The position numbers and the translations under genes were made by a program. From Paraburkholderia phytofirmans OLGA172 (GTDB lineage Bacteria; Pseudomonadota; Gammaproteobacteria; Burkholderiales; Burkholderiaceae): a DNA stretch of 64,000 nucleotides. Every line of letters begins with the position of its first letter. The first letter of the stretch is position 1. This document shows positions 53,188-62,891 of the stretch, piece by piece. The DNA lies in assembly GCF_001634365.1 (NCBI RefSeq), contig NZ_CP014578.1, positions 620,001 to 684,000 on the forward strand. The letters run 5' to 3'. The notes beneath the pieces are model-generated. The model was not told where the DNA came from. It searched no databases and saw only the letters and a list, made by a program, of their open reading frames with translations.

Positions 53188-54171
53188 TCAATCTGCGCGG
53201 CGCTTACTGCTGCGCCAGGTCTCCGATGGCAATTCCCCGAATTGCCCGCGATACTCGCTCGAGAAATTCCCAAAATGCCAGAACCCCCATCGGGTAGCGA
53301 CCTCGGTAACGGATGCGGCGCCTCTTAGTTCGCGCCGCACGTGATCAAGCCGAACCGCTCGTATATACGCTGAAGGATTCACCCCAAGGGTATCCTCAAA
53401 CGCATATTGCAACGTTCGCCGGCTCGCGTGAAACCGCGCACATAGCTCGGCAACGGACAGCGGGCAATCCGGCGACTCTTCCACCACCTCGCGAATCCCT
53501 CTCACGAGTTGCCAATTCCGCGCGGTACGTGCCTCGAGATTCCCGTGCGGGTCCGCATGCTGCATGCCCTGCAATGTCTCAGCGAGACCGAAGATCACCG
53601 ACTTCTCAAACGACGCCGCAACACCGGCATCATCGAGCAACGTCGGCGTCGCCGCCACGGCATCAAGCAAATGCTTCAGGACCTCGCGAAAGCCCTGCAA
53701 TCTGGCAGGATCGACATTCAATACGCCAGGCTTCGCGCCCAGCAGCGACGTAATTTCATCGAGCTGCGAGCGCACCCGTTCATCACCAATCGCGCCAGGC
53801 TCGATCTCCAGATTCACCACGACGTGCTTGTCCGGCGATAAAAACTCGAACCCACCATCGCCGGAAAATACATGCAGTCCGTCACGATGGCTCGTCTGTC
53901 CGCACAGCAGTGCATGTCCTTCGAGTTGAAACGGAATGCCCACCGCCAGCTTGGATCGCGCCACCTGGCCGCGTTGATAGACCGTGCGGTTCAGGCGCTC
54001 CACCAGCACCCGCACGCCGCCCGCAAAAAACGAACTCACCGAGCCGTCGAAGGCGCCGCGCGAAATCTGGCAATAGCTCTGGTTCCACGCGTCGAGCAAC
54101 ATCGCCTGCTCGTCGATGTTCCTGCAACAGCGAATCTCGACGGCGCTGCTTGTCTGATTGACCGGCTGCAT
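53188..54171 (-). CDS. AraC family transcriptional regulator
   Basis: The 327-residue regulator has a variable N-terminal domain (about 1-215; FDGSVSSFFAGGVRVLVERL) and a C-terminal double helix-turn-helix (about 225-325; PLSVAELCARFHASRRTLQY, AFEDTLGVNPSAYIRAVRLD, VTEVATRWGFWHFGNFSSEY). The architecture matches the EutR/AraC group. It is divergent from the dehydrogenase and permease genes 327 bp away and is the likely regulator of both. The effector is unknown. Confidence 0.93.
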   Translation of the reverse strand: MQPVNQTSSAVEIRCCRNIDEQAMLLDAWNQSYCQISRGAFDGSVSSFFAGGVRVLVERLNRTVYQRGQVARSKLAVGIPFQLEGHALLCGQTSHRDGLHVFSGDGGFEFLSPDKHVVVNLEIEPGAIGDERVRSQLDEITSLLGAKPGVLNVDPARLQGFREVLKHLLDAVAATPTLLDDAGVAASFEKSVIFGLAETLQGMQHADPHGNLEARTARNWQLVRGIREVVEESPDCPLSVAELCARFHASRRTLQYAFEDTLGVNPSAYIRAVRLDHVRRELRGAASVTEVATRWGFWHFGNFSSEYRGQFGELPSETWRSSKRRAD

Positions 54172-54497
54172 AGCTTCTCCCGATTCTGGTGGCGCTCCCC
54201 GAAAGCCTCGTGCCGATCAGTGTATGCGAAAAAAAATTTACGTCGCAGTGCCGGAGCGACCCATCCGGGGCACACATGTGGCTTCCTGCCCCGTGCCCGC
54301 ACAGATCATGAGCACGGCGGCTGCCCGATACGGCAAGCATCCAAGTCTGGATGTAATGCATTTGTCAGTAAGCCGGATTTTTACGGGATTTTTACTTTTT
54401 GCCAATTTTGGATAGTCGCCGCTTTTGCCGCCCCTACTTTGTGCACAACGCAACGCAATCCAACGCACTGCACTGGACACTGGAACGGGAGTCACGC
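54172..54497. other. Divergent intergenic region between the AraC and SDR genes
   Basis: No credible gene is present in these 326 bp. The stretch 54360-54420 is AT-rich (gatttttactttttgcc) and likely holds the promoter of the SDR-permease unit and the AraC binding sites. Confidence 0.4.
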
Positions 54498-55274
54498 ATG
54501 AGCAGATCGGCAGGCAGGCTTGAGGGCAAGATCGCAATCGTGTCAGGCGGCGCGACCGGCGCGGGCGGCGCGGCTTCACTGCTGTTCGCGCAGGAAGGCG
54601 CGCAGGTCGCCGTGGTCGATATCAACACCGATGCGGGCGAGGAAGTCGTGACGCGCATTCGCGCGGCGGGCGGCACGGCCGAACTGTTTGCCGCCGATGT
54701 GTCGAAACGCGCAGCCGTGGATGCCGCAGTGGCGAACGTCATGGCGCGTTTCGGGCGCATCGACGTGCTGTTCAACCATGCCGGCAGCATCGTCGTGAAG
54801 CCGTTCGTCGATACCACCGACGAAGACTACGACTGGCTCATGAACGTCAACGTAAAAAGCATGTTCATGATGACGCGCGCCGTGTTGCCGCACATGCTCG
54901 CGTCGGGCGGCGGTTCGATCGTGTGCACGGCGTCGATTTCGTCGGTGGCGGCCACGCCGCTCGAGGTGCTGTACTGCACGACCAAAGGCGCGTGCGCGAT
55001 GTTCGCGCGGTCGATTGCCGTCGAGTATCGCGACCGTGGTATTCGCTGCAATGCCGTGTGCCCCGGCTTCATCGATACGCCACACGGACGCCGCGAAATC
55101 AGCGCGCTCGCCAAGTATGGCTTCGATGCGAGCGAAGCGGCGCTGTCGGTGCAGCAGGGCCGTCTGTGCGCGCCGGAAGAAGTCGCGCGCGCCGCGCTCT
55201 TTCTCGCCAGCGACGATGCCAGTTTCGTCAACGGCGCACACCTGTACGTGGATAACTGCTTTACGGCTGCGTGA
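54498..55274 (+). CDS. Short-chain dehydrogenase/reductase
   Basis: The 258-residue protein is a classical SDR. The cofactor loop is SGGATGAGGAASLLFAQEG, DINTDAGEE after strand 2 suggests NAD preference, NHAG replaces NNAG, and the catalytic set is Ser in TASISSVAAT and YCTTK. The end PEEVARAALFLASDDASFVN is typical. It oxidises an alcohol or reduces a ketone, substrate unknown. The permease gene follows 76 bp later in the same direction, so the pair may take up and oxidise an amino alcohol or related compound. Confidence 0.92.
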   Translation: MSRSAGRLEGKIAIVSGGATGAGGAASLLFAQEGAQVAVVDINTDAGEEVVTRIRAAGGTAELFAADVSKRAAVDAAVANVMARFGRIDVLFNHAGSIVVKPFVDTTDEDYDWLMNVNVKSMFMMTRAVLPHMLASGGGSIVCTASISSVAATPLEVLYCTTKGACAMFARSIAVEYRDRGIRCNAVCPGFIDTPHGRREISALAKYGFDASEAALSVQQGRLCAPEEVARAALFLASDDASFVNGAHLYVDNCFTAA

Positions 55275-55350
55275 GCCGGTCCCTCGTTGCGCGGTCACGC
55301 CTCTGCATCGCTTAGCCGCTTCGTCATAACCCTGTTCAAAGGATCGCGTC

Positions 55351-56889
55351 ATGGACATCAACACGGCCGTGCCGTCGGCGGATCTCGCCGACAACGACGT
55401 CAAGCTGTTGCACAAGATGGGCTACGCGCAGGAACTGTCCCGGCGCATGGGGGCGTTCTCGAACTTCGCGGTGTCGTTCTCGCTGATCTGCATTCTGTCG
55501 GGCGGCATCACGTCGTTCCAGATGGGCTTGTCGGCGGCGGGCGGGGCGTCGATCGGACTCGGCTGGCCGCTCGGCTCGTTGTTCGCGTTGGTCGTGGCGG
55601 CGGCGATGGCGCAGATCGCGTCGTCGTATCCGACGGCCGGCGGCCTCTATCACTGGAGTTCGATTCTTGGCGGCAAAATGTGGGGCTGGCTCACCGCGTG
55701 GCTGAATCTGCTCGGTCTCGTGTTCGTCGTCGCCGCGATCAATTACGGTACCTATGATCCGTTCTTTCGCACGTTGATCGCACCGATGTTCGGCGTGAAT
55801 CCGGATTCGCTCGGGTGGTGGCAGCAGACGCTCTTTCTGACGGTGATCACCGCTTCGCAAGCATTCCTGAATCATCGCGGCATTCGCATCACCAGCAAGA
55901 TCACGGACCTGTCGGGTTATCTGATCTTTGTGGTGACAGTCATGCTGGTGGTTTCCCTGCTGGTGTATTCGCCGGTCAAGATCGACCTGTCGCGGCTCTA
56001 CACCTTCACCAACTTCACGGGCGTCGATGGCGGCGCGTGGCCCAAGCAGACCATCGCCATGGCGTTTCTGTCCGGCCTGCTGCTGACTGCTTATACGATC
56101 ACGGGCTTCGACGCCTCCGCGCATACCTCGGAGGAAACGCATCACGCGGCGCGCAATGTGCCGCGTGGCATTGTCGGTTCCGTGTTCTGGTCGACCACCT
56201 TCGGTTACGTAATGGTGTGCGCATTCGTACTGGTGATGCCGGATATCAGCGCAGGGGTGAAGCAGGGCACCGGGTTCTTCGAAGCGATTCTCGCGCCGAT
56301 TCCGGGACCGCTGCGCATCGTGATCGAATTGCTGATGTTCTTTATCAACTACGTATGCGGTCTCGCCGCTGTCACGTCGACCTCGCGCATGATGTTTGCG
56401 TTTGCCCGCGACGGCGGCTTGCCTGGCTCGAAATGGCTGCGCAAAGTGAATGCGGCACATCGCACGCCGGGTGCCGCGATCTGGACCTCGGCGGTGCTGG
56501 CGATCGTGGTGACGTTGTACGGCGACGCCTTCACGGTGCTGAGCGCGGGTAGCGCGGTGTTCCTGTTCATCTCATACGCCATGCCGATTGCGGCTGGCAT
56601 TTTTGCCGAAGGTCGCGTGTGGAAGGAAAAGGGCCCGTTCCAGTTAGGCATGCTGTCGAAGCCGTTCGCGGTGGCGGCGGTGTTCGGCGCACTCGTGCTC
56701 GCTTATGTCGGTATGCAGCCGCCGAATCAGAAGGTGGTGTACGTGATTGTCGGATTGCTTGCGGTGTTGCTGGCGATCTGGTACGGCGCGGGCGTGCGTA
56801 AGAGCTTTGCGGGTCCGCCGATCGGCAACGCGTCGAAGGAGCGCGAGCAGGAACTGAGTGGGATGGAGGGGCAGCTGGGGGAGAGCTGA
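55351..56889 (+). CDS. APC family amino acid/amine permease
   Basis: The 512-residue inner-membrane transporter has 12 predicted helices. The start KMGYAQELSRRMGAFSNFAV then SFSLICILSGGITSFQMGL, with YPTAGGLYHWSSILGGKMWG and TGFDASAHTSEETHHAARNV, matches the amino-acid/choline/GABA permease branch. Substrates in this group include GABA, choline, polyamines and ethanolamine. Position after an SDR and opposite an AraC regulator suggests import of the compound the SDR oxidises. Confidence 0.92.
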   Translation: MDINTAVPSADLADNDVKLLHKMGYAQELSRRMGAFSNFAVSFSLICILSGGITSFQMGLSAAGGASIGLGWPLGSLFALVVAAAMAQIASSYPTAGGLYHWSSILGGKMWGWLTAWLNLLGLVFVVAAINYGTYDPFFRTLIAPMFGVNPDSLGWWQQTLFLTVITASQAFLNHRGIRITSKITDLSGYLIFVVTVMLVVSLLVYSPVKIDLSRLYTFTNFTGVDGGAWPKQTIAMAFLSGLLLTAYTITGFDASAHTSEETHHAARNVPRGIVGSVFWSTTFGYVMVCAFVLVMPDISAGVKQGTGFFEAILAPIPGPLRIVIELLMFFINYVCGLAAVTSTSRMMFAFARDGGLPGSKWLRKVNAAHRTPGAAIWTSAVLAIVVTLYGDAFTVLSAGSAVFLFISYAMPIAAGIFAEGRVWKEKGPFQLGMLSKPFAVAAVFGALVLAYVGMQPPNQKVVYVIVGLLAVLLAIWYGAGVRKSFAGPPIGNASKEREQELSGMEGQLGES

Positions 56890-57005
56890 GTCACAGCGCG
56901 CTCGGGGTAAATCTTGCCTGCGGGCAACCGAAGGCGGGAATGAATCGCGGCGCGCACAACCCATCTCTACTACGCATACCTTATCAATTAAATCGTTCAC
57001 AGCGG

Positions 57006-57614
57006 CTAATGTGTCGGCTCCGCCAGACCTCCATGCCTGCCGCGACGGATCGACAGTGCCAGACGCCGCGACCTGTCCTGCACGCCGCTAGCGGAGACCT
57101 CCTCCGTAACGGGCTTGGCCGGCGTCGTCTCGCTGCGCCACCCGCCCTCGACGATTGCGCGCTGAAGCAGCGTCTGCGCTTCGGTATTGCCGCCCTCTAG
57201 CGCGAGCACGGCGCTCGCCGCTTCCATCACGCAAGGCCATGCTTTGGCGAGCGCGCAGGCCCGCGCGCGCGCCAGTTCGCCAGCGGAACCGGCCGGCGCC
57301 GGCGCGGCTTCGAGCCGCTCCGCGACCGGACTTAAACCGGATGAGGCGGCGTTCGCAGTGGGGGTGGCGGCCGCGGTGTCAACCGATGTCGGCGTTGAGT
57401 GAACGAGTGCGACCGGCTGCCGCGTCCGACCGTCGCGCCCGTTCCCTTCGAAGATCACGACCGCCGCCAGGATCAGCACGAACGAAGCAAGAGTGAGCGT
57501 CGCGCTCATGACCAGGCCCCAGCCGAATCTGGGAGTTGCCGTGTTGCGCGTGTGTGGCGACGCAGCATGCATGGCTTGCAAGGATGACGCTTCCCCGTTT
57601 CGCTTATCGCTCAT
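57006..57614 (-). CDS. Single-pass membrane protein of unknown function
   Basis: The 202-residue protein has a cytoplasmic N-terminus of about 35 residues, one transmembrane helix (VMSATLTLASFVLILAAVVIF, about residues 35-55), an Ala/Pro/Thr-rich linker and a C-terminal helical repeat-like part (ELARARACALAKAWPCVMEA, ALEGGNTEAQTLLQRAIVEG) that recalls a TPR. The basic tail SRRLALSIRRGRHGG ends it. No homologue is recognised. It precedes another small envelope gene on the same strand. Confidence 0.65.
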   Translation of the reverse strand: MSDKRNGEASSLQAMHAASPHTRNTATPRFGWGLVMSATLTLASFVLILAAVVIFEGNGRDGRTRQPVALVHSTPTSVDTAAATPTANAASSGLSPVAERLEAAPAPAGSAGELARARACALAKAWPCVMEAASAVLALEGGNTEAQTLLQRAIVEGGWRSETTPAKPVTEEVSASGVQDRSRRLALSIRRGRHGGLAEPTH

Positions 57615-57663
57615 CGCTACGCCCGGTCCGGTTAAGGTAGCGCAGCGTACCGAATGGTCTGCG

Positions 57664-58095
57664 TCACCACTTGATCTGTGTATCGAAGGTGCCGGTTTCC
57701 ACGATTTCGAACTTCATCTCGCCGCGATAGGTACCTTCTACGCGATAGCTCGCCGTGGGAACGGCGAACAGGCAACGGGGACCTGATGCAACGAAATCCA
57801 TCAGCACACGCCCGTGACGCCGCAGCTTGACCGATACGTCTGACAATGGCGCACCGCCCTGTCCGGACACGAAGGTCACGCCAAGATTGAACGGGTGGTT
57901 AGGATCGGGCGATGTGACTGCCTTCTCGAAGCCGGCCTGACCGCAGACGTAGTAAAGCATTTCCTGGGCCCCGGCCGCCGCATTTGCCTCCGTATTTGGA
58001 CCAGAGCCGGCGGGCCTTTCCTGCGGGACCGCGCTGGCGCCGCTGCCCAGCGCGGCAGCAATGACTAGCAAATGCACTTTGCGCAAGCTGCCCAT
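57664..58095 (-). CDS. Secreted protein with carboxypeptidase-regulatory-like domain
   Basis: The 143-residue protein has a signal peptide (RKVHLLVIAAALGSGASAV, cleaved near residue 24) and a beta-rich domain: FNLGVTFVSGQGGAPLSDVS, VKLRRHGRVLMDFVASGPRC, SYRVEGTYRGEMKFEIVE. The pattern resembles carboxypeptidase D regulatory-like folds. The ATG at 58095 (MGSLRK) is preferred to one at 58155 because it sits at the signal peptide. Function unknown; the 49-bp gap to the next minus-strand gene suggests one operon. Confidence 0.65.
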   Translation of the reverse strand: MGSLRKVHLLVIAAALGSGASAVPQERPAGSGPNTEANAAAGAQEMLYYVCGQAGFEKAVTSPDPNHPFNLGVTFVSGQGGAPLSDVSVKLRRHGRVLMDFVASGPRCLFAVPTASYRVEGTYRGEMKFEIVETGTFDTQIKW

Positions 58096-58730
58096 GACGA
58101 CCTCCCTCCCACGATCGTTGTCAACAAGAATAGGGACGTGCCGCCGAAAACGCAATGAAAAAAAGACGGAAAAATTTCCTCCATGAATTAATCAGGAATA
58201 CGATTTACCGACTTATTCTTATTTTGACCTGACCCGTTGTAACTAAAGTTTACTTCCGAATCGAATTGCAACAGCGCAAGCGGAGAACGTGCCACGACGG
58301 AAGCCCGTGCCACGCAAAACGAAAACGTTGATGGGTGTGGCTCTGCCCGACAGACCGCTGTTCTGCTTACGTTTGCAACGATATAAAGCGTTTTTCCGGG
58401 CGTTACAATTGCGCTCGCGCATTAGTAGGCACCCCGATAGCGCGTGCGATAACGCCGGCTATCATTCAGACACGCAGCAGCCTGGATGTGTCTTTGCGTT
58501 CGCCGAATCAAGCGGTTTTTCTCGCACCGGCAGTACCGAAGGGCCCGTTTCGCGCCGCGTCGCCTGGTCGCCTGTGAAGTATTCGGCACACGACGGTCAC
58601 CTTCTCTTCCCGCCATATTCGCTCCGCGCGGTCACGCTGACCGGGCACGAATGTAGCTATTTTCGATGCGGTCATCGTTCCACTACGACTGCAGTCCTCA
58701 GAAGAAAGTCTTCAACACCAAGGACCTATC
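58096..58730. other. Long gene-free region upstream of pgaABC
   Basis: This 635-bp stretch separates a minus-strand gene from the pga genes. It is AT-rich at 58150-58260 (aaaaaaagacggaaaaatttc, then ttattcttattttgacctg). An open frame at 58289-58783 overlaps the pgaA start and shows no protein-like features, so it is not called. Complex promoter or RNA-based control of pga is likely, as in other bacteria, but no element was recognised. Confidence 0.45.
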
Positions 58731-60788
58731 GTGATTGCTCTGCCAAAGCGTTTGCGTACGTCGAGTTGCAGTCCTTTCGTTAGCTGTGCGCCAGTCATGC
58801 TCCTGCTCATCTCGTCGATGTGTGCCGCGGTCGAAACGGATAGCGGCGATGCGCGTGAGCCGACCGATGTCGCAGACTCGCGCAACGTCGCCGATACCCA
58901 GTCTAGCGATGCGCTGCGCAAGGAGGTGTTTGGTCTCGCCACCGGCGGTGGCGCCCTCAAGGCGTTGGAGGAGGCCAAGGCGCGACCTGATGTATTTACG
59001 CCGGTAGATATTGCACAGCTTGAAGAACTTGCAGTCCGTCAGCAGGTGCGCGGCGGACGCGACAAAGCGCGCGCGATGACCAGCCCGGATCGCTTCGACG
59101 CGCTCGACAGCGCGCTTCAGGAAGCCGATCGGCTGGACGCGAACTGGCCGCGCACGCCGGACTATGCAGCGGTGCGCTACGCACTCGCCGGCGACCGCAC
59201 GGTCGCGTTCGCGGGGCGCGGAAAAATGAAAGACGCGGTGACTTCCTACGAGTCCATCCCGTCGAGCGCCGAAATATCCGTCGAAGCGCTCGGCGCCGCA
59301 GGCGACGCTTACAGCTATCTGAACCAACCTGACAAAGCTGAAGAGGCGTATCGCAGAGCCGTCCGGCAGGCGACCGCGGCAGCAGCCGATCCGGCCACGC
59401 GCGGCTATCAGTATGGGACCCGTACGCGCCCCATTGATCTGCGCGAGGGGCTGTTCTATGCGCTGTGCGACCAGGGAAAATATGTGGAAGCGGGCAAGGT
59501 GCTCGACGAGATCAGCACGTCTCTGCCGCCGGCCGATCAGGTGAGACCCGAGGATGTGGCGAACGACGACTATCAGCGGCTGTACCGGTTACGTGCGCAA
59601 TATCTGATCTACGTCGGCAAGCCCGATGCAGGACTGGCGGAGCTCAAGCGCCTCGAACAACAAATCCCGTTTAGTGCGGATGTGCGCAACGCCGAAGCCG
59701 ACACGCTGCTAGGCCAATCGCGCGTGCGGGCGGCGCGCGATGTGTACACGGCGACGCTGAATGATCATCCGGATAACGTGGAGGCGCTGTCCGGTCTCGG
59801 GCGCACCTCGATCGACATCGGCGACTACTCGAACGCGCGGCAGATCAATGACGCGCTGGACAACACGTTTCCAGAGAATGGCGCCGTGCGCAATTTCCAG
59901 CGTGACTACCAGGCTTTTCATGCGCCCGTCATGAGCATCGACGTGAACGCCGAGCATGGCAACTCCGTGCTCGCCGACAATTCGTTCTCAACAGACGTGT
60001 TCCTGTACTCGCCACCGATTGCCGATTACTGGCGCGCGTTGGTGCACACGTTCTACGGCTATGCGAGCACCGACATCGGCAACGTGAACCGGATCCGCCA
60101 GGGAGTGGGCGGCGACTACCGGCGCGGGCCGCTCACGGTGCTCGGCGAGCTCACCCGTTCGTTCGGCCCCGACGGCCGCACAGGCGGCAATGGCGAAGTC
60201 GAGTACGCATTCAGCGATTACTTCAAGGCGACAGCCGCGGTGGACAGCGATGACAACGCGCTACCGTGGAAGGCCTATGTCGAGCACATCTGGGGGCGCA
60301 CGGCACGCGCGGGGTTCAGCTTCGCCAACGGCGACCGGCAGTCCGCCAATCTCAGCTACTCAGTCGGCCGCTACAGCGATTCGAATTTTCATCAAGAGGT
60401 CACGATCGGCGGCACGCAGCGCGTGTTCACCGCCGCCAACCAGCTGATCAACGTGTCGCTGACCGGCGACACCAGCAGCAATACGGTCGCCAACGCCGCC
60501 TATTTCAATCCGTCGCGCGACTACTCGATCGAAGCGACCGCGATGCATCAATGGTCGATCTGGCGGCGCGGCGAACGGGCGTTGCAACAGCGCATCTTTC
60601 TGTCGGGCGGCGCGTACAACGAACGGGGGTTCGGCACAAGCGCGTTCTGGGGTGCGCGCATCGAGCATGCATGGACGTTCACTCACGACATCACGTTCAG
60701 CTATGGCATAGGTGTGGCCAGCCACGTCTATGACGGCTCACGCGAACTCTCCGAAACCGGCTACCTGGTACTGAACGTACCGTTCTAA
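58731..60788 (+). CDS. pgaA: Poly-beta-1,6-N-acetylglucosamine export porin PgaA
   Basis: PgaA exports the partly deacetylated polysaccharide across the outer membrane. The 685 residues contain a signal peptide (about 1-33), a TPR superhelix (about 60-400; ALGAAGDAYSYLNQPDKAEE, LREGLFYALCDQGKYVEAGK, EALSGLGRTSIDIGDYSNAR) and a C-terminal beta-barrel ending in aromatic YLVLNVPF. E. coli PgaA is longer (about 800), so the N-terminal TPR part is shorter here. The start GTG at 58731 is assumed. pgaB begins 18 bases after its stop. Confidence 0.93.
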   Translation: MIALPKRLRTSSCSPFVSCAPVMLLLISSMCAAVETDSGDAREPTDVADSRNVADTQSSDALRKEVFGLATGGGALKALEEAKARPDVFTPVDIAQLEELAVRQQVRGGRDKARAMTSPDRFDALDSALQEADRLDANWPRTPDYAAVRYALAGDRTVAFAGRGKMKDAVTSYESIPSSAEISVEALGAAGDAYSYLNQPDKAEEAYRRAVRQATAAAADPATRGYQYGTRTRPIDLREGLFYALCDQGKYVEAGKVLDEISTSLPPADQVRPEDVANDDYQRLYRLRAQYLIYVGKPDAGLAELKRLEQQIPFSADVRNAEADTLLGQSRVRAARDVYTATLNDHPDNVEALSGLGRTSIDIGDYSNARQINDALDNTFPENGAVRNFQRDYQAFHAPVMSIDVNAEHGNSVLADNSFSTDVFLYSPPIADYWRALVHTFYGYASTDIGNVNRIRQGVGGDYRRGPLTVLGELTRSFGPDGRTGGNGEVEYAFSDYFKATAAVDSDDNALPWKAYVEHIWGRTARAGFSFANGDRQSANLSYSVGRYSDSNFHQEVTIGGTQRVFTAANQLINVSLTGDTSSNTVANAAYFNPSRDYSIEATAMHQWSIWRRGERALQQRIFLSGGAYNERGFGTSAFWGARIEHAWTFTHDITFSYGIGVASHVYDGSRELSETGYLVLNVPF

Positions 60789-60806
60789 CGTGGGAAGGGT
60801 TCGACG

Positions 60807-62891
60807 ATGGAATCACGCAGGCGCTTTATCTGTGGCTGTCTCGGAGCGATGGCGGGCTGTACGCTGTTTCCTTCGCTGACGCCCGCCAAACTCATCGACA
60901 TCCTGCCGCCGTCCGATCCCGCCGACGGCAAGACGTTCCGGGTGATCTGCTTTCACGATGTCCGCGACAATCTGCGCTCGTCGTTCGATACGATGAACAT
61001 GCTCGACCCCTATGCGGTCGACACCGGAACGCTGACTTCGATCTTTTCGTGGCTGCAAGCCAACACGTATCGTCCTGTCACCGTCAGGGATATCGAGGCG
61101 TCGCGCAACGGCGGCAAGCCGTTGCCGCCGCGCGCCGTGCTGCTCACCTTCGACGACGGCTTCCGCAGTCATTACAAGAAGGTGCTGCCGCTCCTGCAGC
61201 GCTTTCGCTACCCGGCCGTGATGGGCATCGTCACGTCGTGGGTCGACACACCGCCCGACACGCCGGTGCGTCTTGCCGACAACTTCGTCGTGCCGCGCGA
61301 CACGTTCATGTCATGGGACGACGTGCAAAAGGTGGCGGCCTCGGGTCTGGTCGAGATCGCGTCACACACCCACGACCTGCATCATGGTGCACTCGCCAAT
61401 CCGCAGGGCAATGAGCTGCCGGCTGCCACCTCGCACCTGTACCTGGCCGACCAGAAACGCTACGAGACCGACGCCGAGTTCGAAGCGCGCGTGACCGACG
61501 ACCTGCGCGAATGCCTGCAGAAACTGCACGAGCGCACCGGTGTCACCGTGCGCTCGATGGTCTGGCCATATGGCGCGGAGAACCAGCCGGTGCGGCGCAT
61601 TTCGTCGTCGCTCGGCATGCACACGCAGTTCACCCTCGAAGCCGGCCCGAACACGCCCGATGTGCCGCTCGACCGGCTGCGCCGCATTCTGATGACCTAC
61701 AACGTCGACATCGGCGCCTTCGAGCTGTCGATGCGCGAGCCGGCGACCAACCGCGGCGAAATCAATCCGGTCGAGCGGGTCGTCCAGATCTCGCTCGACG
61801 ACGTGTACGACCCGCAGCCCGACTTGCAGGAGAAAAAGCTTGGCGATCTGATCGAACGGATCTACCGGATGCAGCCGAGCTCGGTGTATCTGCAGGCGTT
61901 CTCCGACCCAAAGCACACGGGCGTTGCCGAAGCCGTGTATTTCCCGAACCGCCATTTGCCGGTGCGTGCCGATTTGTTCTGCCGCACCGCATGGCAGCTC
62001 AATACGCGCTCCCACGTTCAGGTCTATGCATGGATGCCGCTGCTCGCGTTCCGTCCGCCGGCGGCGCTCGCCGGGCGTATGGAAGCGGTCACCGCCGCGG
62101 CCGGCGCGCCGGCGAACCGGCGCGAAGCGAACCGCTATCGGCTGAGCCCGTTCGATCCCGCCGCACGCACTTTCATTCGGGAAATGTATGAGGATCTCGG
62201 CAAGTATTCCGCGTTCACCGGTCTAATGTTCGGCGAGGACGCGGTGCTCGACGATTACGAAGATGCCGGCCGTCACGCGGCGCAGATAATGCAGCGTTGG
62301 GGGCTGCCCACCGACATCGGCCGCATTCGCGCTGACCCGGCGCTGATGAGCCGCTGGACCGACGCGAAGACGCAGCACCTGATCGATCTCACGAAGGAAC
62401 TCGAACAGATCATTTTCAATAGCCAGAACGGCGGCGACGTGCTGACGGTGCGCAGCATCTACCCCGAGGTGTTGCTGGACCGCACCGCCCCGGCTCGCTA
62501 CGCGCAGAGCTACGCGGCCTTCCTGAGCAACTACGATTTTGTCGCCGTGCTGGCGATGCCGTCGCGCGAAAACGTATCGAACCCCGAGCGTTGGCTCGAC
62601 TCGCTAGCGGATATCACCCAGGCCACGCCGGGCGGCGAGCGGCGCACGGTGTTCGAATTGCAGGCGGTGGACTGGGGCACCGGCGCCGACGTCCCGACCG
62701 CGACCCTGCTCGGCGAGATGCGCCGGCTGCGGCAGCGCGGCGCAGTGAACTTTGGCTACTACCCGGACAACTTCGCGCGCAACGCGCCCGAGCTGGATGC
62801 GATGCGTGACCTGATGTCGCTGCGCTCGCGGCTCGATCCCACTTCGATCAACGCGTTGCTTCAGGCCCAGCACAAAGGAGTGACACGCTGA
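60807..62891 (+). CDS. pgaB: PNAG N-deacetylase PgaB
   Basis: PgaB partly deacetylates the polymer in the periplasm so that PgaA can export it. The 694 residues open with a lipoprotein signal (LGAMAGC, lipid Cys near residue 18), then a polysaccharide deacetylase domain (about 40-300; VICFHDVRD, LLTFDDGFRSHYKKVLPLLQ with the metal-binding Asp-Asp, EIASHTHDLHHG with the His ligands) and a C-terminal glycoside-hydrolase-like barrel (about 315-670; VVQISLDDVYDP, GLMFGEDAVLDDYED). All expected catalytic motifs are seen. Confidence 0.95.
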   Translation: MESRRRFICGCLGAMAGCTLFPSLTPAKLIDILPPSDPADGKTFRVICFHDVRDNLRSSFDTMNMLDPYAVDTGTLTSIFSWLQANTYRPVTVRDIEASRNGGKPLPPRAVLLTFDDGFRSHYKKVLPLLQRFRYPAVMGIVTSWVDTPPDTPVRLADNFVVPRDTFMSWDDVQKVAASGLVEIASHTHDLHHGALANPQGNELPAATSHLYLADQKRYETDAEFEARVTDDLRECLQKLHERTGVTVRSMVWPYGAENQPVRRISSSLGMHTQFTLEAGPNTPDVPLDRLRRILMTYNVDIGAFELSMREPATNRGEINPVERVVQISLDDVYDPQPDLQEKKLGDLIERIYRMQPSSVYLQAFSDPKHTGVAEAVYFPNRHLPVRADLFCRTAWQLNTRSHVQVYAWMPLLAFRPPAALAGRMEAVTAAAGAPANRREANRYRLSPFDPAARTFIREMYEDLGKYSAFTGLMFGEDAVLDDYEDAGRHAAQIMQRWGLPTDIGRIRADPALMSRWTDAKTQHLIDLTKELEQIIFNSQNGGDVLTVRSIYPEVLLDRTAPARYAQSYAAFLSNYDFVAVLAMPSRENVSNPERWLDSLADITQATPGGERRTVFELQAVDWGTGADVPTATLLGEMRRLRQRGAVNFGYYPDNFARNAPELDAMRDLMSLRSRLDPTSINALLQAQHKGVTR

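Noticed and set aside
58289..58783. 164-codon open frame upstream of and overlapping pgaA
   Set aside because: Composition is rich in Arg, Ser and Thr without any domain or ribosome site, and it overlaps the pgaA signal peptide region. GC-rich DNA gives such frames by chance.
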